Assembly: GCA_040635515.1 (NCBI GenBank)
Contig: JBEYHY010000010.1
Coordinates: 92,396 to 156,395 of the forward strand
Direction of reading: 5' to 3'
DNA from: Prauserella_A sp040635515
Lineage (GTDB): Bacteria > Actinomycetota > Actinomycetes > Mycobacteriales > Pseudonocardiaceae
Length of the DNA: 64,000 nt
Both the position numbers and the translations under genes were made by a program. Positions 49,831 through 58,283 of the stretch are shown here, in pieces (position 1 is the stretch's first letter; every line of letters starts with the position of its first letter). The notes beneath the pieces are model-generated. The model saw only the letters and a list, made by a program, of their open reading frames with translations. It was not told where the DNA came from and made no database searches.

Positions 49831-49875
49831 TGACTACGATCGTTGTCAATTCTAGCCTGACAACATCCGTAGTCA
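49831..49875. promoter_or_regulatory. Twin TetR operator candidates
   Basis: TGACTACGATCGTTGTCA (49831-49848) and TGACAACATCCGTAGTCA (49858-49875) are inverted copies of the same 18-bp sequence; each is itself a TGAC-N10-GTCA half palindrome. They fill the 78-bp gap between the divergent TetR and MpaB genes, starting 27 bp apart. Confidence 0.7.
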
Positions 49876-49889
49876 CAGTGGGGGCGGTT

Positions 49890-50867
49890 ATGACGACACA
49901 CCAGGACACGGCGAGCGCATCCCAGGCAGTGGAGCCGCTCGGGCCGGACTCGCTGACCTGGCGCTACTTCGGCGACTGGCGAGGTCTGCTGATCGCGCTG
50001 TGGGCAGGCTCCATGCAGAACATGCACCCCGGGCTCGGAGCCGGTGTCGAGCAGCATTCCCGGTTCTTCGCCGAACGCTGGCAGCGGCTGTTCCGCTCGC
50101 TGTACCCGATCGGCGGGGTCGTCTACGACGGTCCGCGCGCGGAGGCGACCGCCCGCGAGGTCCGCGGCTACCACGACACCATCAAGGGAACCGACCGCCA
50201 CGGCCGCCGCTACCACGCGCTGGATCCGGCCACGTTCTACTGGGCGCACGCGACGTTCTTCGTGAGCACGCTGCTGATCGCGGAGAACCTCATGGGAGGG
50301 CTCACCGAAGCACAGAAGCGCACCCTGTTCGACGAACACGTGACCTGGTACCGGATGTACGGCATGAGCATGCGGCCCGTCCCCGGCTCGTGGGAGGAGT
50401 TCGGCACCTACTGGGACCACATGTGCGCCGAGGTCCTCGAAGACAACAAGGCAACGAGGGACGTGCTCGACCTCAGCGCCATCGCCAAGCCGGACACGTT
50501 GCGGTTGCTTCCCGGCCCCGTGTGGCGGCTGGCCCGCATCCCCATGGCCAAGGGATTCGTCTGGCTGACCGTCGGCATGTACGACCCCGTCGTGCGGCGG
50601 CGGCTCGGCTACTCGTGGTCGACCAGAGACGAGCGCCTGCACCGGTTGTTCGGCCGTGCCGTCAACGCCGCCTTCCGGCTCGTCCCCTTCGAGCGGCGCT
50701 ACCACCCGAGAGCGAGGGCGGGCTGGCGCAGGGCGCGCGGCAAGGACCCCGCGAGCGCCCCGCTGGTGCACACACCCGCGCGTAACCTGCCTCCCGAAGG
50801 GGAGCGGGACTGGCCGACGCACTACTCGCCCCCGCTGGGGCGCACGGAGCCGAAGGAGACGACGTGA
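49890..50867 (+). CDS. Oxygenase MpaB family protein (DUF2236)
   Basis: 325 residues. Family blocks: WRYFGDWRGLLIALWAGSMQNMHPGLGAGVEQHSRFF, HALDPATFYWAHATFFVSTLL and HVTWYRMYGMSMRPVPGSWEEFGTYWDHM. Conserved His residues in these blocks suggest haem or iron binding, as in latex-clearing and MpaB-type proteins; cytoplasmic. ATG 49890 has GGGGGCGG upstream. Substrate unknown. Its stop overlaps the LLM gene start (GTGA). Confidence 0.85.
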   Translation: MTTHQDTASASQAVEPLGPDSLTWRYFGDWRGLLIALWAGSMQNMHPGLGAGVEQHSRFFAERWQRLFRSLYPIGGVVYDGPRAEATAREVRGYHDTIKGTDRHGRRYHALDPATFYWAHATFFVSTLLIAENLMGGLTEAQKRTLFDEHVTWYRMYGMSMRPVPGSWEEFGTYWDHMCAEVLEDNKATRDVLDLSAIAKPDTLRLLPGPVWRLARIPMAKGFVWLTVGMYDPVVRRRLGYSWSTRDERLHRLFGRAVNAAFRLVPFERRYHPRARAGWRRARGKDPASAPLVHTPARNLPPEGERDWPTHYSPPLGRTEPKETT

Positions 50868-51889
50868 AGCTGGGTTACCACCTCGGATACTGGTCGGCGG
50901 GCCCGCCGGAGGGCGCCCGAGAGGCGATCATCACCGCGGAAGAACTGGGTTTCGACTCGGTGTGGACAGCGGAGGGCTACGGCTCCGACGCCCTCACCCC
51001 GCTGGCCTGGTGGGGAGCGGCGACCTCGCGCGTCACGCTCGGCACCAACATCGTGCAGATGTCGGCTCGCACGCCCACCGCCACCGCCATGGCCGCCATG
51101 ACGCTCGACCACCTCAGCGGCGGCCGGTTCGTGCTCGGGCTCGGCGCTTCCGGACCGCAGGTCGTCGAGGGCTGGTACGGCAGTCCGTACCCGAAACCCC
51201 TTGCCCGCACGAGGGAGTACGTCGACATCGTGCGCAAGGTCGTGGCCCGCGAGCAGCCGGTCAGTCACGACGGCGCCGCCTACCGCCTCCCGCTCACGGG
51301 AGAGGGCACCACGGGGCTCGGCAAACCGCTCAAGACCACCGTGCATCCGCTGCGGACACGCATTCCGATCTACCTCGCCGCCGAGGGACCGAAGAACGTC
51401 GCGCTGTCGGCCGAGATCTGTGACGGCTGGCTGCCGCTGTTCTTCTCGCCGAAGAGCGACGGTTTCTACCGGGCGGCACTGGAATCCGGCTTCGCCGCGC
51501 GAGGAGGACGGCCCGCCGAGTTCGAGGTCGCCGCCTCGGTTCCGGTGATCGTGCACGACGACGTCGAGAAAGCGGCGGACCTGATCCGGCCGTCGCTTGC
51601 GCTCTACATCGGCGGTATGGGCGCGAAATCCGCGAACTTCCATCACGATGTCTTCGCGCGCATGGGATACGAGGACGTCGCCGACAAGGTCCAGGACCTC
51701 TATCTCGGCGGGCGCAAGGCCGAGGCCGCCGCGGCCATCCCGACCAGGCTCGTCGAGGACACCTCCCTCATCGGCCCGCCCGCGAAGATCAGGGACGAGC
51801 TCGCGGCATGGGAGGAGACCGTCGTGACCACGTTGCTGCTCAGGGGGGACTCCGCGTTGCTGCGCACGGTCGCGGGCATCCTGTCCTGA
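50864..51889 (+). CDS. LLM-class F420-dependent oxidoreductase
   Basis: 341 residues of the luciferase-like family. Blocks: LGYHLGYWSAGPPEGAREAIITAEELGFDSVWTAEGYGSDALTPLAWW in sections, RVTLGTNIVQMSARTPTATAMAAMTLDHLSGGRF and LGLGASGPQVVEGWYG. This is the F420-dependent subgroup common in actinobacteria. The coupled start (GTG 50864) shows it belongs to one operon with the MpaB protein. Confidence 0.88.
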   Translation: MKLGYHLGYWSAGPPEGAREAIITAEELGFDSVWTAEGYGSDALTPLAWWGAATSRVTLGTNIVQMSARTPTATAMAAMTLDHLSGGRFVLGLGASGPQVVEGWYGSPYPKPLARTREYVDIVRKVVAREQPVSHDGAAYRLPLTGEGTTGLGKPLKTTVHPLRTRIPIYLAAEGPKNVALSAEICDGWLPLFFSPKSDGFYRAALESGFAARGGRPAEFEVAASVPVIVHDDVEKAADLIRPSLALYIGGMGAKSANFHHDVFARMGYEDVADKVQDLYLGGRKAEAAAAIPTRLVEDTSLIGPPAKIRDELAAWEETVVTTLLLRGDSALLRTVAGILS

Positions 51890-51971
51890 ATCCCTCCCGC
51901 GGGGGCGCCGCAGGGCCGTCCGGGTGGAGGTGACACGATCTCCCCCACCTGAACAACCTCCGAGGAGGACC

Positions 51972-53303
51972 ATGTCGGCGTTGGGGACGAAGACTCGGCT
52001 CGGATATTCCCTCGGATCGTTCGCGACAGGTGCCTTCGGCACGGTCCCCGGTCTGCTCCTGCTGCCCTACCTCACCGACACCATGGCGGTCCCCGCCGCC
52101 GCGGCCGGCGCCATCGTGTTGCTGCCCAAGGCGTGGGACGTGCTGTTCAATCCCATCGCGGGCAGGATCTCGGACGCGGGGCTCGCCAAGCGGGGCAGCA
52201 GGCGGCGCTCCCTGCTGCTCGGCGGGCTGGTGCTGGCCTTGTCCTTCGCGGGCCTGTTCGCGCACCCTGGTTTCGGCAGCGTCGCGGGCGACGCCGCCTA
52301 CGTCGTCGCGATCTTCTTCGTGTGCGCCACCGCGTTCGCCTTCTTCCAGGTGCCTTTCAACGCCCTGCCGGCCGAGCTGACCGACGGATACCACGAGCGG
52401 ACCCGGCTCACGACCTGGCGCATCGCCGTGCTCGCGCTCGCGATCCTGGTGTCCGGCGCGGTGGCGCCCGCCATCGCCAACTCCGTCGGCGGCGTCGACG
52501 GCTACCGGCTGATGGGCATCTTCGTCGGCCTGCTCATCGCACTCGGCACGCTCGGCGTGTACTTCGGCATCCGCGACGCACCCAAGGGCAAGCAGCTGCA
52601 GCCCACGCCGAAGCTGCGCGCGCTGCTGGCGACCATGCGGGAATGGCGGCCGTTCCGCTGGCTGCTCGCCGTGTACTTCGTGCAGTCGCTCGGCGTCGCG
52701 ACCCTGCTCGCCGGGGTGAGCTACGTGGCACGGCACGTACTCGGCAACGCCGATCTGCAGTCGCTGCTGTTCGCGGGATTCGTCGGCCCCGCTCTGCTCG
52801 TCATGCCGGTGTGGGACAAGCTGGGCCGCAGCGGCGGCAAGCTCACCGGATTCAGGGTCGCCTCCGCGGCCTTCGCGCTGGCACTGATCGGTCTCGTCTT
52901 CGCTCAGGTACTGCCCACCGCCGTCGTGTTCGTCTTCGTGGCGCTCGCCGGGATCGGCTACGCCGGTATTCAGGTGTTCCCGCTGGCGATCCTGCCCGAC
53001 CTGATCTCGGCGGAAGAGGAACGCACCGGCGCCACGAGGGCCGGTGTCACCGCAGGCGTGTGGACCGCGGCCGAAACACTCGGCCTCGCGCTGGGGCCGG
53101 GACTGTTCGGCCTGGTTCTGGCCTCGGGTGGCTACCTTTCCAGCGTGGACGCCTCGGCCACCCAGCCCGACAGCGCCGTCACCGCGATCACCCTCGGCTT
53201 CTCCGCGCTGCCCGCGGTGCTGATCCTCGCCGGCATCCCGCTGCTGCGGCGCAGCGTGCTCGGCACGGACCGGCCATCGGAACCGGAGGAGGCAAGCGCG
53301 TGA
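51972..53303 (+). CDS. MFS transporter (GPH-like)
   Basis: 443 residues with about 12 membrane segments. The N-terminal GYSLGSFATGAFGTVPGLLLLPYLTD and KAWDVLFNPIAGRISDAG follow the glycoside-pentoside-hexuronide:cation symporter pattern. ATG 51972 follows GGAGGAC. Its stop overlaps the next gene's GTG, so transport and the PLP enzyme are likely linked. Substrate unknown. Confidence 0.85.
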   Translation: MSALGTKTRLGYSLGSFATGAFGTVPGLLLLPYLTDTMAVPAAAAGAIVLLPKAWDVLFNPIAGRISDAGLAKRGSRRRSLLLGGLVLALSFAGLFAHPGFGSVAGDAAYVVAIFFVCATAFAFFQVPFNALPAELTDGYHERTRLTTWRIAVLALAILVSGAVAPAIANSVGGVDGYRLMGIFVGLLIALGTLGVYFGIRDAPKGKQLQPTPKLRALLATMREWRPFRWLLAVYFVQSLGVATLLAGVSYVARHVLGNADLQSLLFAGFVGPALLVMPVWDKLGRSGGKLTGFRVASAAFALALIGLVFAQVLPTAVVFVFVALAGIGYAGIQVFPLAILPDLISAEEERTGATRAGVTAGVWTAAETLGLALGPGLFGLVLASGGYLSSVDASATQPDSAVTAITLGFSALPAVLILAGIPLLRRSVLGTDRPSEPEEASA

Positions 53304-54724
53304 CCGAGACACCTCCCGGCGTGCTCACCGAACTTCGCGCGCTCATGGCAGGCGATCTGCCGACACACGGCGGGCGCACGCTCGCCTACGTCTACGACAG
53401 CGGACTGGCCGGTCTGGATCGCCTCGCCGCCGAAGCGCACGCGAGCGCGTCCTCGGCGAATGCCCTCGATCCGACGGCGTTCCCGAGCCTGCTGCGCATG
53501 GAGAACGACCTCGTCGCCGCCGCGGCCGCCCGGCTGGGCGGCTCGCCCGGAACGGTCGGCACCGTCACCTCGGGCGGAACCGAATCCTGCCTGCTTGCCG
53601 TGCTCGCCGCCCGCGAGGCCGGCAAGAACATCTCCGAGCCCGCCATCGTCCTGCCCTCCACGGCGCACGCGGCCTTCCACAAGGCGGCCCACCTGTTCGG
53701 CGTGCGCGCCGTCGAGGTCCCCGTCGAGAAGGACACTTTCCTCGCCGACCCCGCGGCCATGGCCGAGGCGATCGACGAGAACACCATCCTCGTCGTGGCA
53801 AGCGCCCCCTCCTACGCGCACGGTGTCATCGACCCGGTCGCCGACATCGCCGCGGCAGCCGAGGCGAAGGGTGTCAGGATGCACGTCGACGCGTGCATCG
53901 GCGGCTGGGTGCTGCCCGACCTGCGCAAGCTCGGTGCCGACTTGCCCGCCTTCGACCTCTCGGTCCCCGGCGTCACCAGCCTTTCCGTCGACCTGCACAA
54001 ATACGCCTACTGCCCGAAGGGCACCTCGGTGCTGCTGCACGCGGACGCGGAGTTGCGGCGCGGCCACTACTTCGCCAGCGCCGCATGGCCCGGCTACACG
54101 ATGCTCAACACGACCCTGCAGTCCACCCGGTCCGGAGGACCGCTTGCCGCCGCGTGGGCCGTGCTGCGGCACGTCGGCGACGAGGGTTACCTGCGGCTGG
54201 CCGAGGACACGGCCACCGCGGTGAGGTTGCTGCGAACCGGAATCGAACGTGTCGAAGGACTGCGGGTGCTCGGCGAGCCGGACGCCAGCCTGCTTGCCGT
54301 CGCGACCGACGAGCGGCCGGGATTCGACCTGTTCACCGTCGCCGACGAGATGAAACAGCGCGGCTGGTACGTGCAGCCGCAGTTCGCCCTCGGCGACTCG
54401 CCGGTCAACCTGCATCTCACCGTCACCGCCGCGAACAGGGGCGGCGAGGCCGGATTCCTCACCGACCTCGAAGCCTCGGTCGCCGCAGCGCGCGAGGCGG
54501 GCCCGGTGGAGGTCGCCGGCGAGCTGGCCGCGGCCATCGCCGCGCTCGATCCGGACACACTCACCGCCGAGCAGTTCGCCGGACTGGTGGAGGGCGCGGG
54601 ACTCTCCGGAACCGGTGGCCTGCCGGAACGCATGGCTCCCGTCAACGCGCTGCTGGCCGTGGCCCCGCCCCGCCTGCGCGAACGGCTCCTGCTCGAATTC
54701 CTCGGCCTGCTCTACCGGCCCTGA
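53300..54724 (+). CDS. PLP-dependent lyase/decarboxylase (group II, sphingosine-1-phosphate lyase-like)
   Basis: 474 residues. PLP fold: TVGTVTSGGTESCLLAVLAARE, HVDACIGGWVLPD and Lys234 in SVDLHKYAYCPKG (Schiff base). The organisation matches sphingosine-1-phosphate lyase-like group II decarboxylases (lacking the membrane segment). It may act on aromatic or other amino acids or on phosphorylated amino alcohols; not resolved. Coupled to the MFS gene by GTGA. Confidence 0.85.
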   Translation: MTETPPGVLTELRALMAGDLPTHGGRTLAYVYDSGLAGLDRLAAEAHASASSANALDPTAFPSLLRMENDLVAAAAARLGGSPGTVGTVTSGGTESCLLAVLAAREAGKNISEPAIVLPSTAHAAFHKAAHLFGVRAVEVPVEKDTFLADPAAMAEAIDENTILVVASAPSYAHGVIDPVADIAAAAEAKGVRMHVDACIGGWVLPDLRKLGADLPAFDLSVPGVTSLSVDLHKYAYCPKGTSVLLHADAELRRGHYFASAAWPGYTMLNTTLQSTRSGGPLAAAWAVLRHVGDEGYLRLAEDTATAVRLLRTGIERVEGLRVLGEPDASLLAVATDERPGFDLFTVADEMKQRGWYVQPQFALGDSPVNLHLTVTAANRGGEAGFLTDLEASVAAAREAGPVEVAGELAAAIAALDPDTLTAEQFAGLVEGAGLSGTGGLPERMAPVNALLAVAPPRLRERLLLEFLGLLYRP

Positions 54725-54768
54725 GCGGCCGCCCGGTGCGCGGCGGCCACGCGTGAGACGCTGGCGCC

Positions 54769-55182
54769 ATGACCGAGTCCGAACCGGACCCCGAACTGGT
54801 CGAACTGTGGTCGAGGGTGTTCGGCTTCGCCCGTGAGGGAGCCACCGACACCCTCGCCGCGTACGTCGACGCCGGGATCCCGGCCAACCTCACCAACGAC
54901 AGGGGCGACACGCTTGTGATGCTCGCCGCTTATCACGGCCACGCCGAGACGGTGGCGGCGCTGCTGCGGCGGGGCGCCGATCCGAACCGGCTCAACGACA
55001 GGGGACAGAGCCCGCTCGCCGGTGCCGTGTTCAAGGCCGAGCCCGAGGTGGTGAAAGCGCTGCTCGCGGGCGGTGCCGACGCTCGGGCGGGACAGCCCTC
55101 CGCGATCGAGACGGCCGAGCTGTTCGGCAACACGCAGCTGCAAGCGCTGCTGCGAGCGGCGCCGGAGCAGACCGAACCCTGA
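54769..55182 (+). CDS. Small ankyrin-repeat protein
   Basis: 137 residues with about three ankyrin units: NDRGDTLVMLAAYHGHAETVAALLRRGADPNRLNDRGQSPLAGAVFKAEPEVVKALLAGGADA in sections. Usual role is protein binding; partner unknown. ATG 54769, single gene, same strand as neighbours. Confidence 0.85.
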   Translation: MTESEPDPELVELWSRVFGFAREGATDTLAAYVDAGIPANLTNDRGDTLVMLAAYHGHAETVAALLRRGADPNRLNDRGQSPLAGAVFKAEPEVVKALLAGGADARAGQPSAIETAELFGNTQLQALLRAAPEQTEP

Positions 55183-55220
55183 TCGCGAGCACGCGCACGG
55201 CGCTGCGGCATGCTTGGCGC

Positions 55221-56441
55221 ATGGCGGAGGAGCAGCACTACCTTGTCGGGTTGGATCTCTCGGGACGCAGGGTCGTCGTCGTCGGCGGCGGCACCGTCGC
55301 GCAACGGCGGTTGCCGAGACTTGTCAAGGCGGGAGCCGCGGTCGAACTGATCTCGCCTGCCACAACGCCTTCGGTCGGCGCGATGGCCGACGCGGGGGAG
55401 ATCACCTGGCACCGGCGCGCCTACCGTGAGGGCGACCTCGCAGGCGCCTGGTACGCGCTCGCCTGCACGGCCGACCCCGAGGTCAACGCCGCCGTGTGCG
55501 CCGAAGCGGAGCGGGCGAGGGTGTTCTGCGTCAGGGCCGACGCCGGTATCGAGGGCAGCGCCGTCACCCCGGCCTCCGGTGAGCATGACGGCCTGCTGGT
55601 GGGCGTGCTGTCGGGAGGCGCGCCCCAGCGCTCGGCCGCCGTGCGGGACAACCTGCTGGACGCGCTGCGGGCGGGCACCGTCGCCGATCCGGGGGAGGAG
55701 GGGGAGCCCTCGCGCGCCGGTGTCGCGCTCGTCGGCGGGGGACCCGGCGACCCCGAGCTGATCACCGTGCGCGGGCGCAGGCTGCTGGCCAGGGCCGACG
55801 TCGTGGTCACCGACCGGCTCGCGCCCCGCGAGCTGCTCGACGAGCTGCCACCGCACGTCGAGGTCGTCGACGCGGCGAAGATCCCCTACGGAAGGGCGGC
55901 AAGCCAGGAGGTCATCAACAGGACGCTCGTCGAGAACGCCCGCGCGGGGAAGTTCGTCGTCCGGCTGAAGGGCGGCGATCCCTACGTCTACGGCAGGGGC
56001 TTCGAGGAAGCGCTCGCCTGCGCCGAGGCAGGCGTCCCCTTCACCATGGTCCCGGGCGTCACCAGCGCCTTCGCCGTCCCCGCCTCGGCGGGCATCCCGG
56101 TGACGCATCGCGGTGTCACACACGAGGTGGTGGTGGTCTCCGGTCACGTACCGCCGGGGCATCCCCAGTCACTGACCGACTGGGCGGCGCTCGGCAGGCT
56201 GCGCGGCACGATCGTGCTCATGATGGGCGTCGAGCGCATCGCTGTGTTCGCGGAGACGCTCGTCGGGGAGGGCAGGCCCGCCGACACGCCGGTCGCCATG
56301 ATCCAGGAGGGAACACTGACCTCACAGCGGGTCGTGCGCTCCACGCTGGAGAACATCGCCGCCGATGCCGCCGAGGCAGGCCTCGCCCCGCCCGCCATCA
56401 CCGTCATCGGCCCCGTCGCCGGCCTCTTTCAGCGCGGATAG
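55221..56441 (+). CDS. cysG: Siroheme synthase / uroporphyrinogen-III C-methyltransferase
   Basis: 406 residues with two parts. N-terminal precorrin-2 dehydrogenase/ferrochelatase-like domain (LVGLDLSGRRVVVVGGGTVAQRRLPRLVKAGA). C-terminal SUMT domain from residue ~165: VALVGGGPGDPELITVRGRRLLARADVVVTDRL, then RLKGGDPYVYGRGFEE and VTSAFAVPASAGIPVTHRGV. It makes precorrin-2, and siroheme for sulfite or nitrite reductase. It lacks the middle dimerisation region of enteric CysG, as usual in actinobacteria. The end overlaps the convergent hydrolase by 13 bp. Confidence 0.9.
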   Translation: MAEEQHYLVGLDLSGRRVVVVGGGTVAQRRLPRLVKAGAAVELISPATTPSVGAMADAGEITWHRRAYREGDLAGAWYALACTADPEVNAAVCAEAERARVFCVRADAGIEGSAVTPASGEHDGLLVGVLSGGAPQRSAAVRDNLLDALRAGTVADPGEEGEPSRAGVALVGGGPGDPELITVRGRRLLARADVVVTDRLAPRELLDELPPHVEVVDAAKIPYGRAASQEVINRTLVENARAGKFVVRLKGGDPYVYGRGFEEALACAEAGVPFTMVPGVTSAFAVPASAGIPVTHRGVTHEVVVVSGHVPPGHPQSLTDWAALGRLRGTIVLMMGVERIAVFAETLVGEGRPADTPVAMIQEGTLTSQRVVRSTLENIAADAAEAGLAPPAITVIGPVAGLFQRG

Positions 56442-57319
56442 CAGCGGCCGACGAACCCCGCGATGGCCTCGGTCAGCCTCGTCGGATCGAGCCGCAGTTC
56501 CACCGGACTGCGGGCCTGGACGAACTCGGCGCCGGGCAGGTCGGCGGCGAGTGTGTCGGCGTCCCCGAAGGGATGGACGGGGTCACGCTCGTGCCCGATC
56601 ACCAGTGCGGGCACGGCGATGTCACCGCGCACCGATTTGGGCGGCGCGATCCTGCCGAAGAACACACCGTGCAGCAGTGCCGCCATCGCGGCTGGCTGCT
56701 GATCGAGCGTGTCGGTGACGACGTCGGCCCACTGGTTGCCGTGCGGAACGAGCCGCGCGAGCGCGGCGGCCACGCGGACGGTCCACGGCAGGAAGCGGGC
56801 GGCGAACAACAGCGGCCCGAATGTCAGCAGCCCGGCGACCACCGCGTTGTCCAGTACCGGCATCTCGGCGACGAGCCCCTTGACGCGCTCCGGCGCGACG
56901 ACGGCGACCTCCAGCGCCACGTTCGCGCCGAGCGAGGTTCCCCCGACGACCGCCATGCCGAGGCCGAGATGGTCGAGCAGCGCGAGCGTCTGCCGCGCGA
57001 AGTCCGGCATCGAATACCGCCACGATTCGACCGGCCGCTCGGACTCCCCGTGACCCAGCAGGTCGAGTGTCACGACGCGGTAGCCCCTGCTTGCCAGTTC
57101 CCTCGCCAGCGGCGCGTGCATCCTGCGCGTGAACATGATGCCGTGCGTCAGGACGACGACGTCGTCTCCCGAGCCGTACTCGGTGTAGGCCAGGCGATGG
57201 CCCTCGTAGTCGAAGGTGCCCGCCAGTTCGATGGGCCGCGATGAACCGGTGACCGTGCTGCTGGGGCCGCCGGGGATCCCGGCGGCCGGTGTTCCGTCCT
57301 CGGCGTGTACTGCGCTCAT
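56429..57319 (-). CDS. Alpha/beta hydrolase
   Basis: 296 residues. Fold motifs: VVVLTHGIMFTRRMHAPLARELASRGYRVVTLDLLGHGESE, nucleophile Ser in VVGGTSLGANVAL, and VPALVIGHERDPVHPFGDAD (Asp). A standard C-terminal catalytic His was not obvious (ARSPVELRLDPTRLTEAI). ATG 57319. It is divergent from the crotonase gene with a perfect palindrome between them. Likely an esterase or related enzyme; substrate unknown. Confidence 0.8.
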   Translation of the reverse strand: MSAVHAEDGTPAAGIPGGPSSTVTGSSRPIELAGTFDYEGHRLAYTEYGSGDDVVVLTHGIMFTRRMHAPLARELASRGYRVVTLDLLGHGESERPVESWRYSMPDFARQTLALLDHLGLGMAVVGGTSLGANVALEVAVVAPERVKGLVAEMPVLDNAVVAGLLTFGPLLFAARFLPWTVRVAAALARLVPHGNQWADVVTDTLDQQPAAMAALLHGVFFGRIAPPKSVRGDIAVPALVIGHERDPVHPFGDADTLAADLPGAEFVQARSPVELRLDPTRLTEAIAGFVGRCYPR

Positions 57320-57358
57320 GACCGTCCTTCCCGGCGCACGGCCCGCTCGCGAGGTCAG

Positions 57359-57379
57359 CGGTTGGCAACGTGCCAACCG
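57359..57379. promoter_or_regulatory. Perfect inverted repeat between divergent genes
   Basis: CGGTTGGCA (57359-57367) and TGCCAACCG (57371-57379) are separated by ACG. It sits in the 80-bp gap between the hydrolase and the crotonase. No regulator gene is adjacent; likely an operator for a regulator encoded elsewhere. Confidence 0.6.
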
Positions 57380-57399
57380 TGTACGTCAGGATGACAGTC

Positions 57400-58242
57400 A
57401 TGACTGACATCGACGACATTTCGCGGGACCTCGTCTCGCTGCGTGTCGACCGCGACGAGCACGTTGCCGAGGTGACGCTGCTCGGGCCGTCGAAGGGCAA
57501 CGCGATGGGCCCCGACTTCTGGCGGGAGCTCCCGCTCGTCTTCGGCGCGCTCGACGCCGACCCTGAGGTGCGGGCGGTCGTGCTGACCGGATCGGGCTCG
57601 CACTTCTCCTACGGTCTCGATCTGCCCGCGATGCTGCCGGGGTGGTCGGAGTACCTGGGCGGGGACGCGCTGGCAGCGCCCAGGACGGCGTTTCTCGGCG
57701 AGGTCCGCCGCATGCAGCGGGCGGTCGGCGCGGTGGCCGCCGTCCGCACTCCGGTGATCGCGGCGATCAGCGGCTGGTGCATCGGCGGCGGAGTCGACGT
57801 CATCAGCGCGGCCGACATCCGCGTTGCCAGCGCCGACGCCAAGTTCAGCGTGAGAGAGGTCAAGGTCGCCATCGTGGCCGATCTCGGCAGCCTGCAGCGG
57901 CTGAGCGGCATCGTCGGCGAAGGGCACCTGAGGGAACTGGCGTTGACGGGCAAGGACATCAGCGCCGAGCGCGCCGAGCGGATCGGGCTGGTCAACGACG
58001 TCTATCCGGATCAGGAATCCACGCTGGGGGCGGCCCGCGAACTGGCGGCCGAGATCGCGCTCAACCCGCCGCTGGTGGTCCAGGGCGTCAAGGACGTACT
58101 GTCCGTCAACACCGAGCAACGGGTCGAAGCGGGGCTGCGCTACGTGTCGGCATGGAACGCGGCGTTTTTGCCCAGCAAGGATCTCGGCGAAGCTGTGCAG
58201 GCGTTCCTGGAACGCAGGCCCCCGCACTTCACGGGCGAGTAG
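57400..58242 (+). CDS. Crotonase/enoyl-CoA hydratase family protein
   Basis: 280 residues. Blocks: GNAMGPDFWRELPLVFGALDADPEVRAVVLTGSGSHFSYGLDL and VIAAISGWCIGGGVDVISAADIRVASADAKFSVREVKV. The GGGVD and SYGLDLP loops form the oxyanion hole; the pattern resembles delta(3,5)-delta(2,4)-dienoyl-CoA isomerase-like members. ATG 57400 follows AGGATGACAGTC; ATG 57391 is an alternative. Probably transcribed with the acyl-CoA synthetase 41 bp downstream. Confidence 0.85.
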   Translation: MTDIDDISRDLVSLRVDRDEHVAEVTLLGPSKGNAMGPDFWRELPLVFGALDADPEVRAVVLTGSGSHFSYGLDLPAMLPGWSEYLGGDALAAPRTAFLGEVRRMQRAVGAVAAVRTPVIAAISGWCIGGGVDVISAADIRVASADAKFSVREVKVAIVADLGSLQRLSGIVGEGHLRELALTGKDISAERAERIGLVNDVYPDQESTLGAARELAAEIALNPPLVVQGVKDVLSVNTEQRVEAGLRYVSAWNAAFLPSKDLGEAVQAFLERRPPHFTGE

Positions 58243-58283
58243 GCGGAACAGTTCAGCCGAGTGAGAACAGCAAGGAGAACAAC

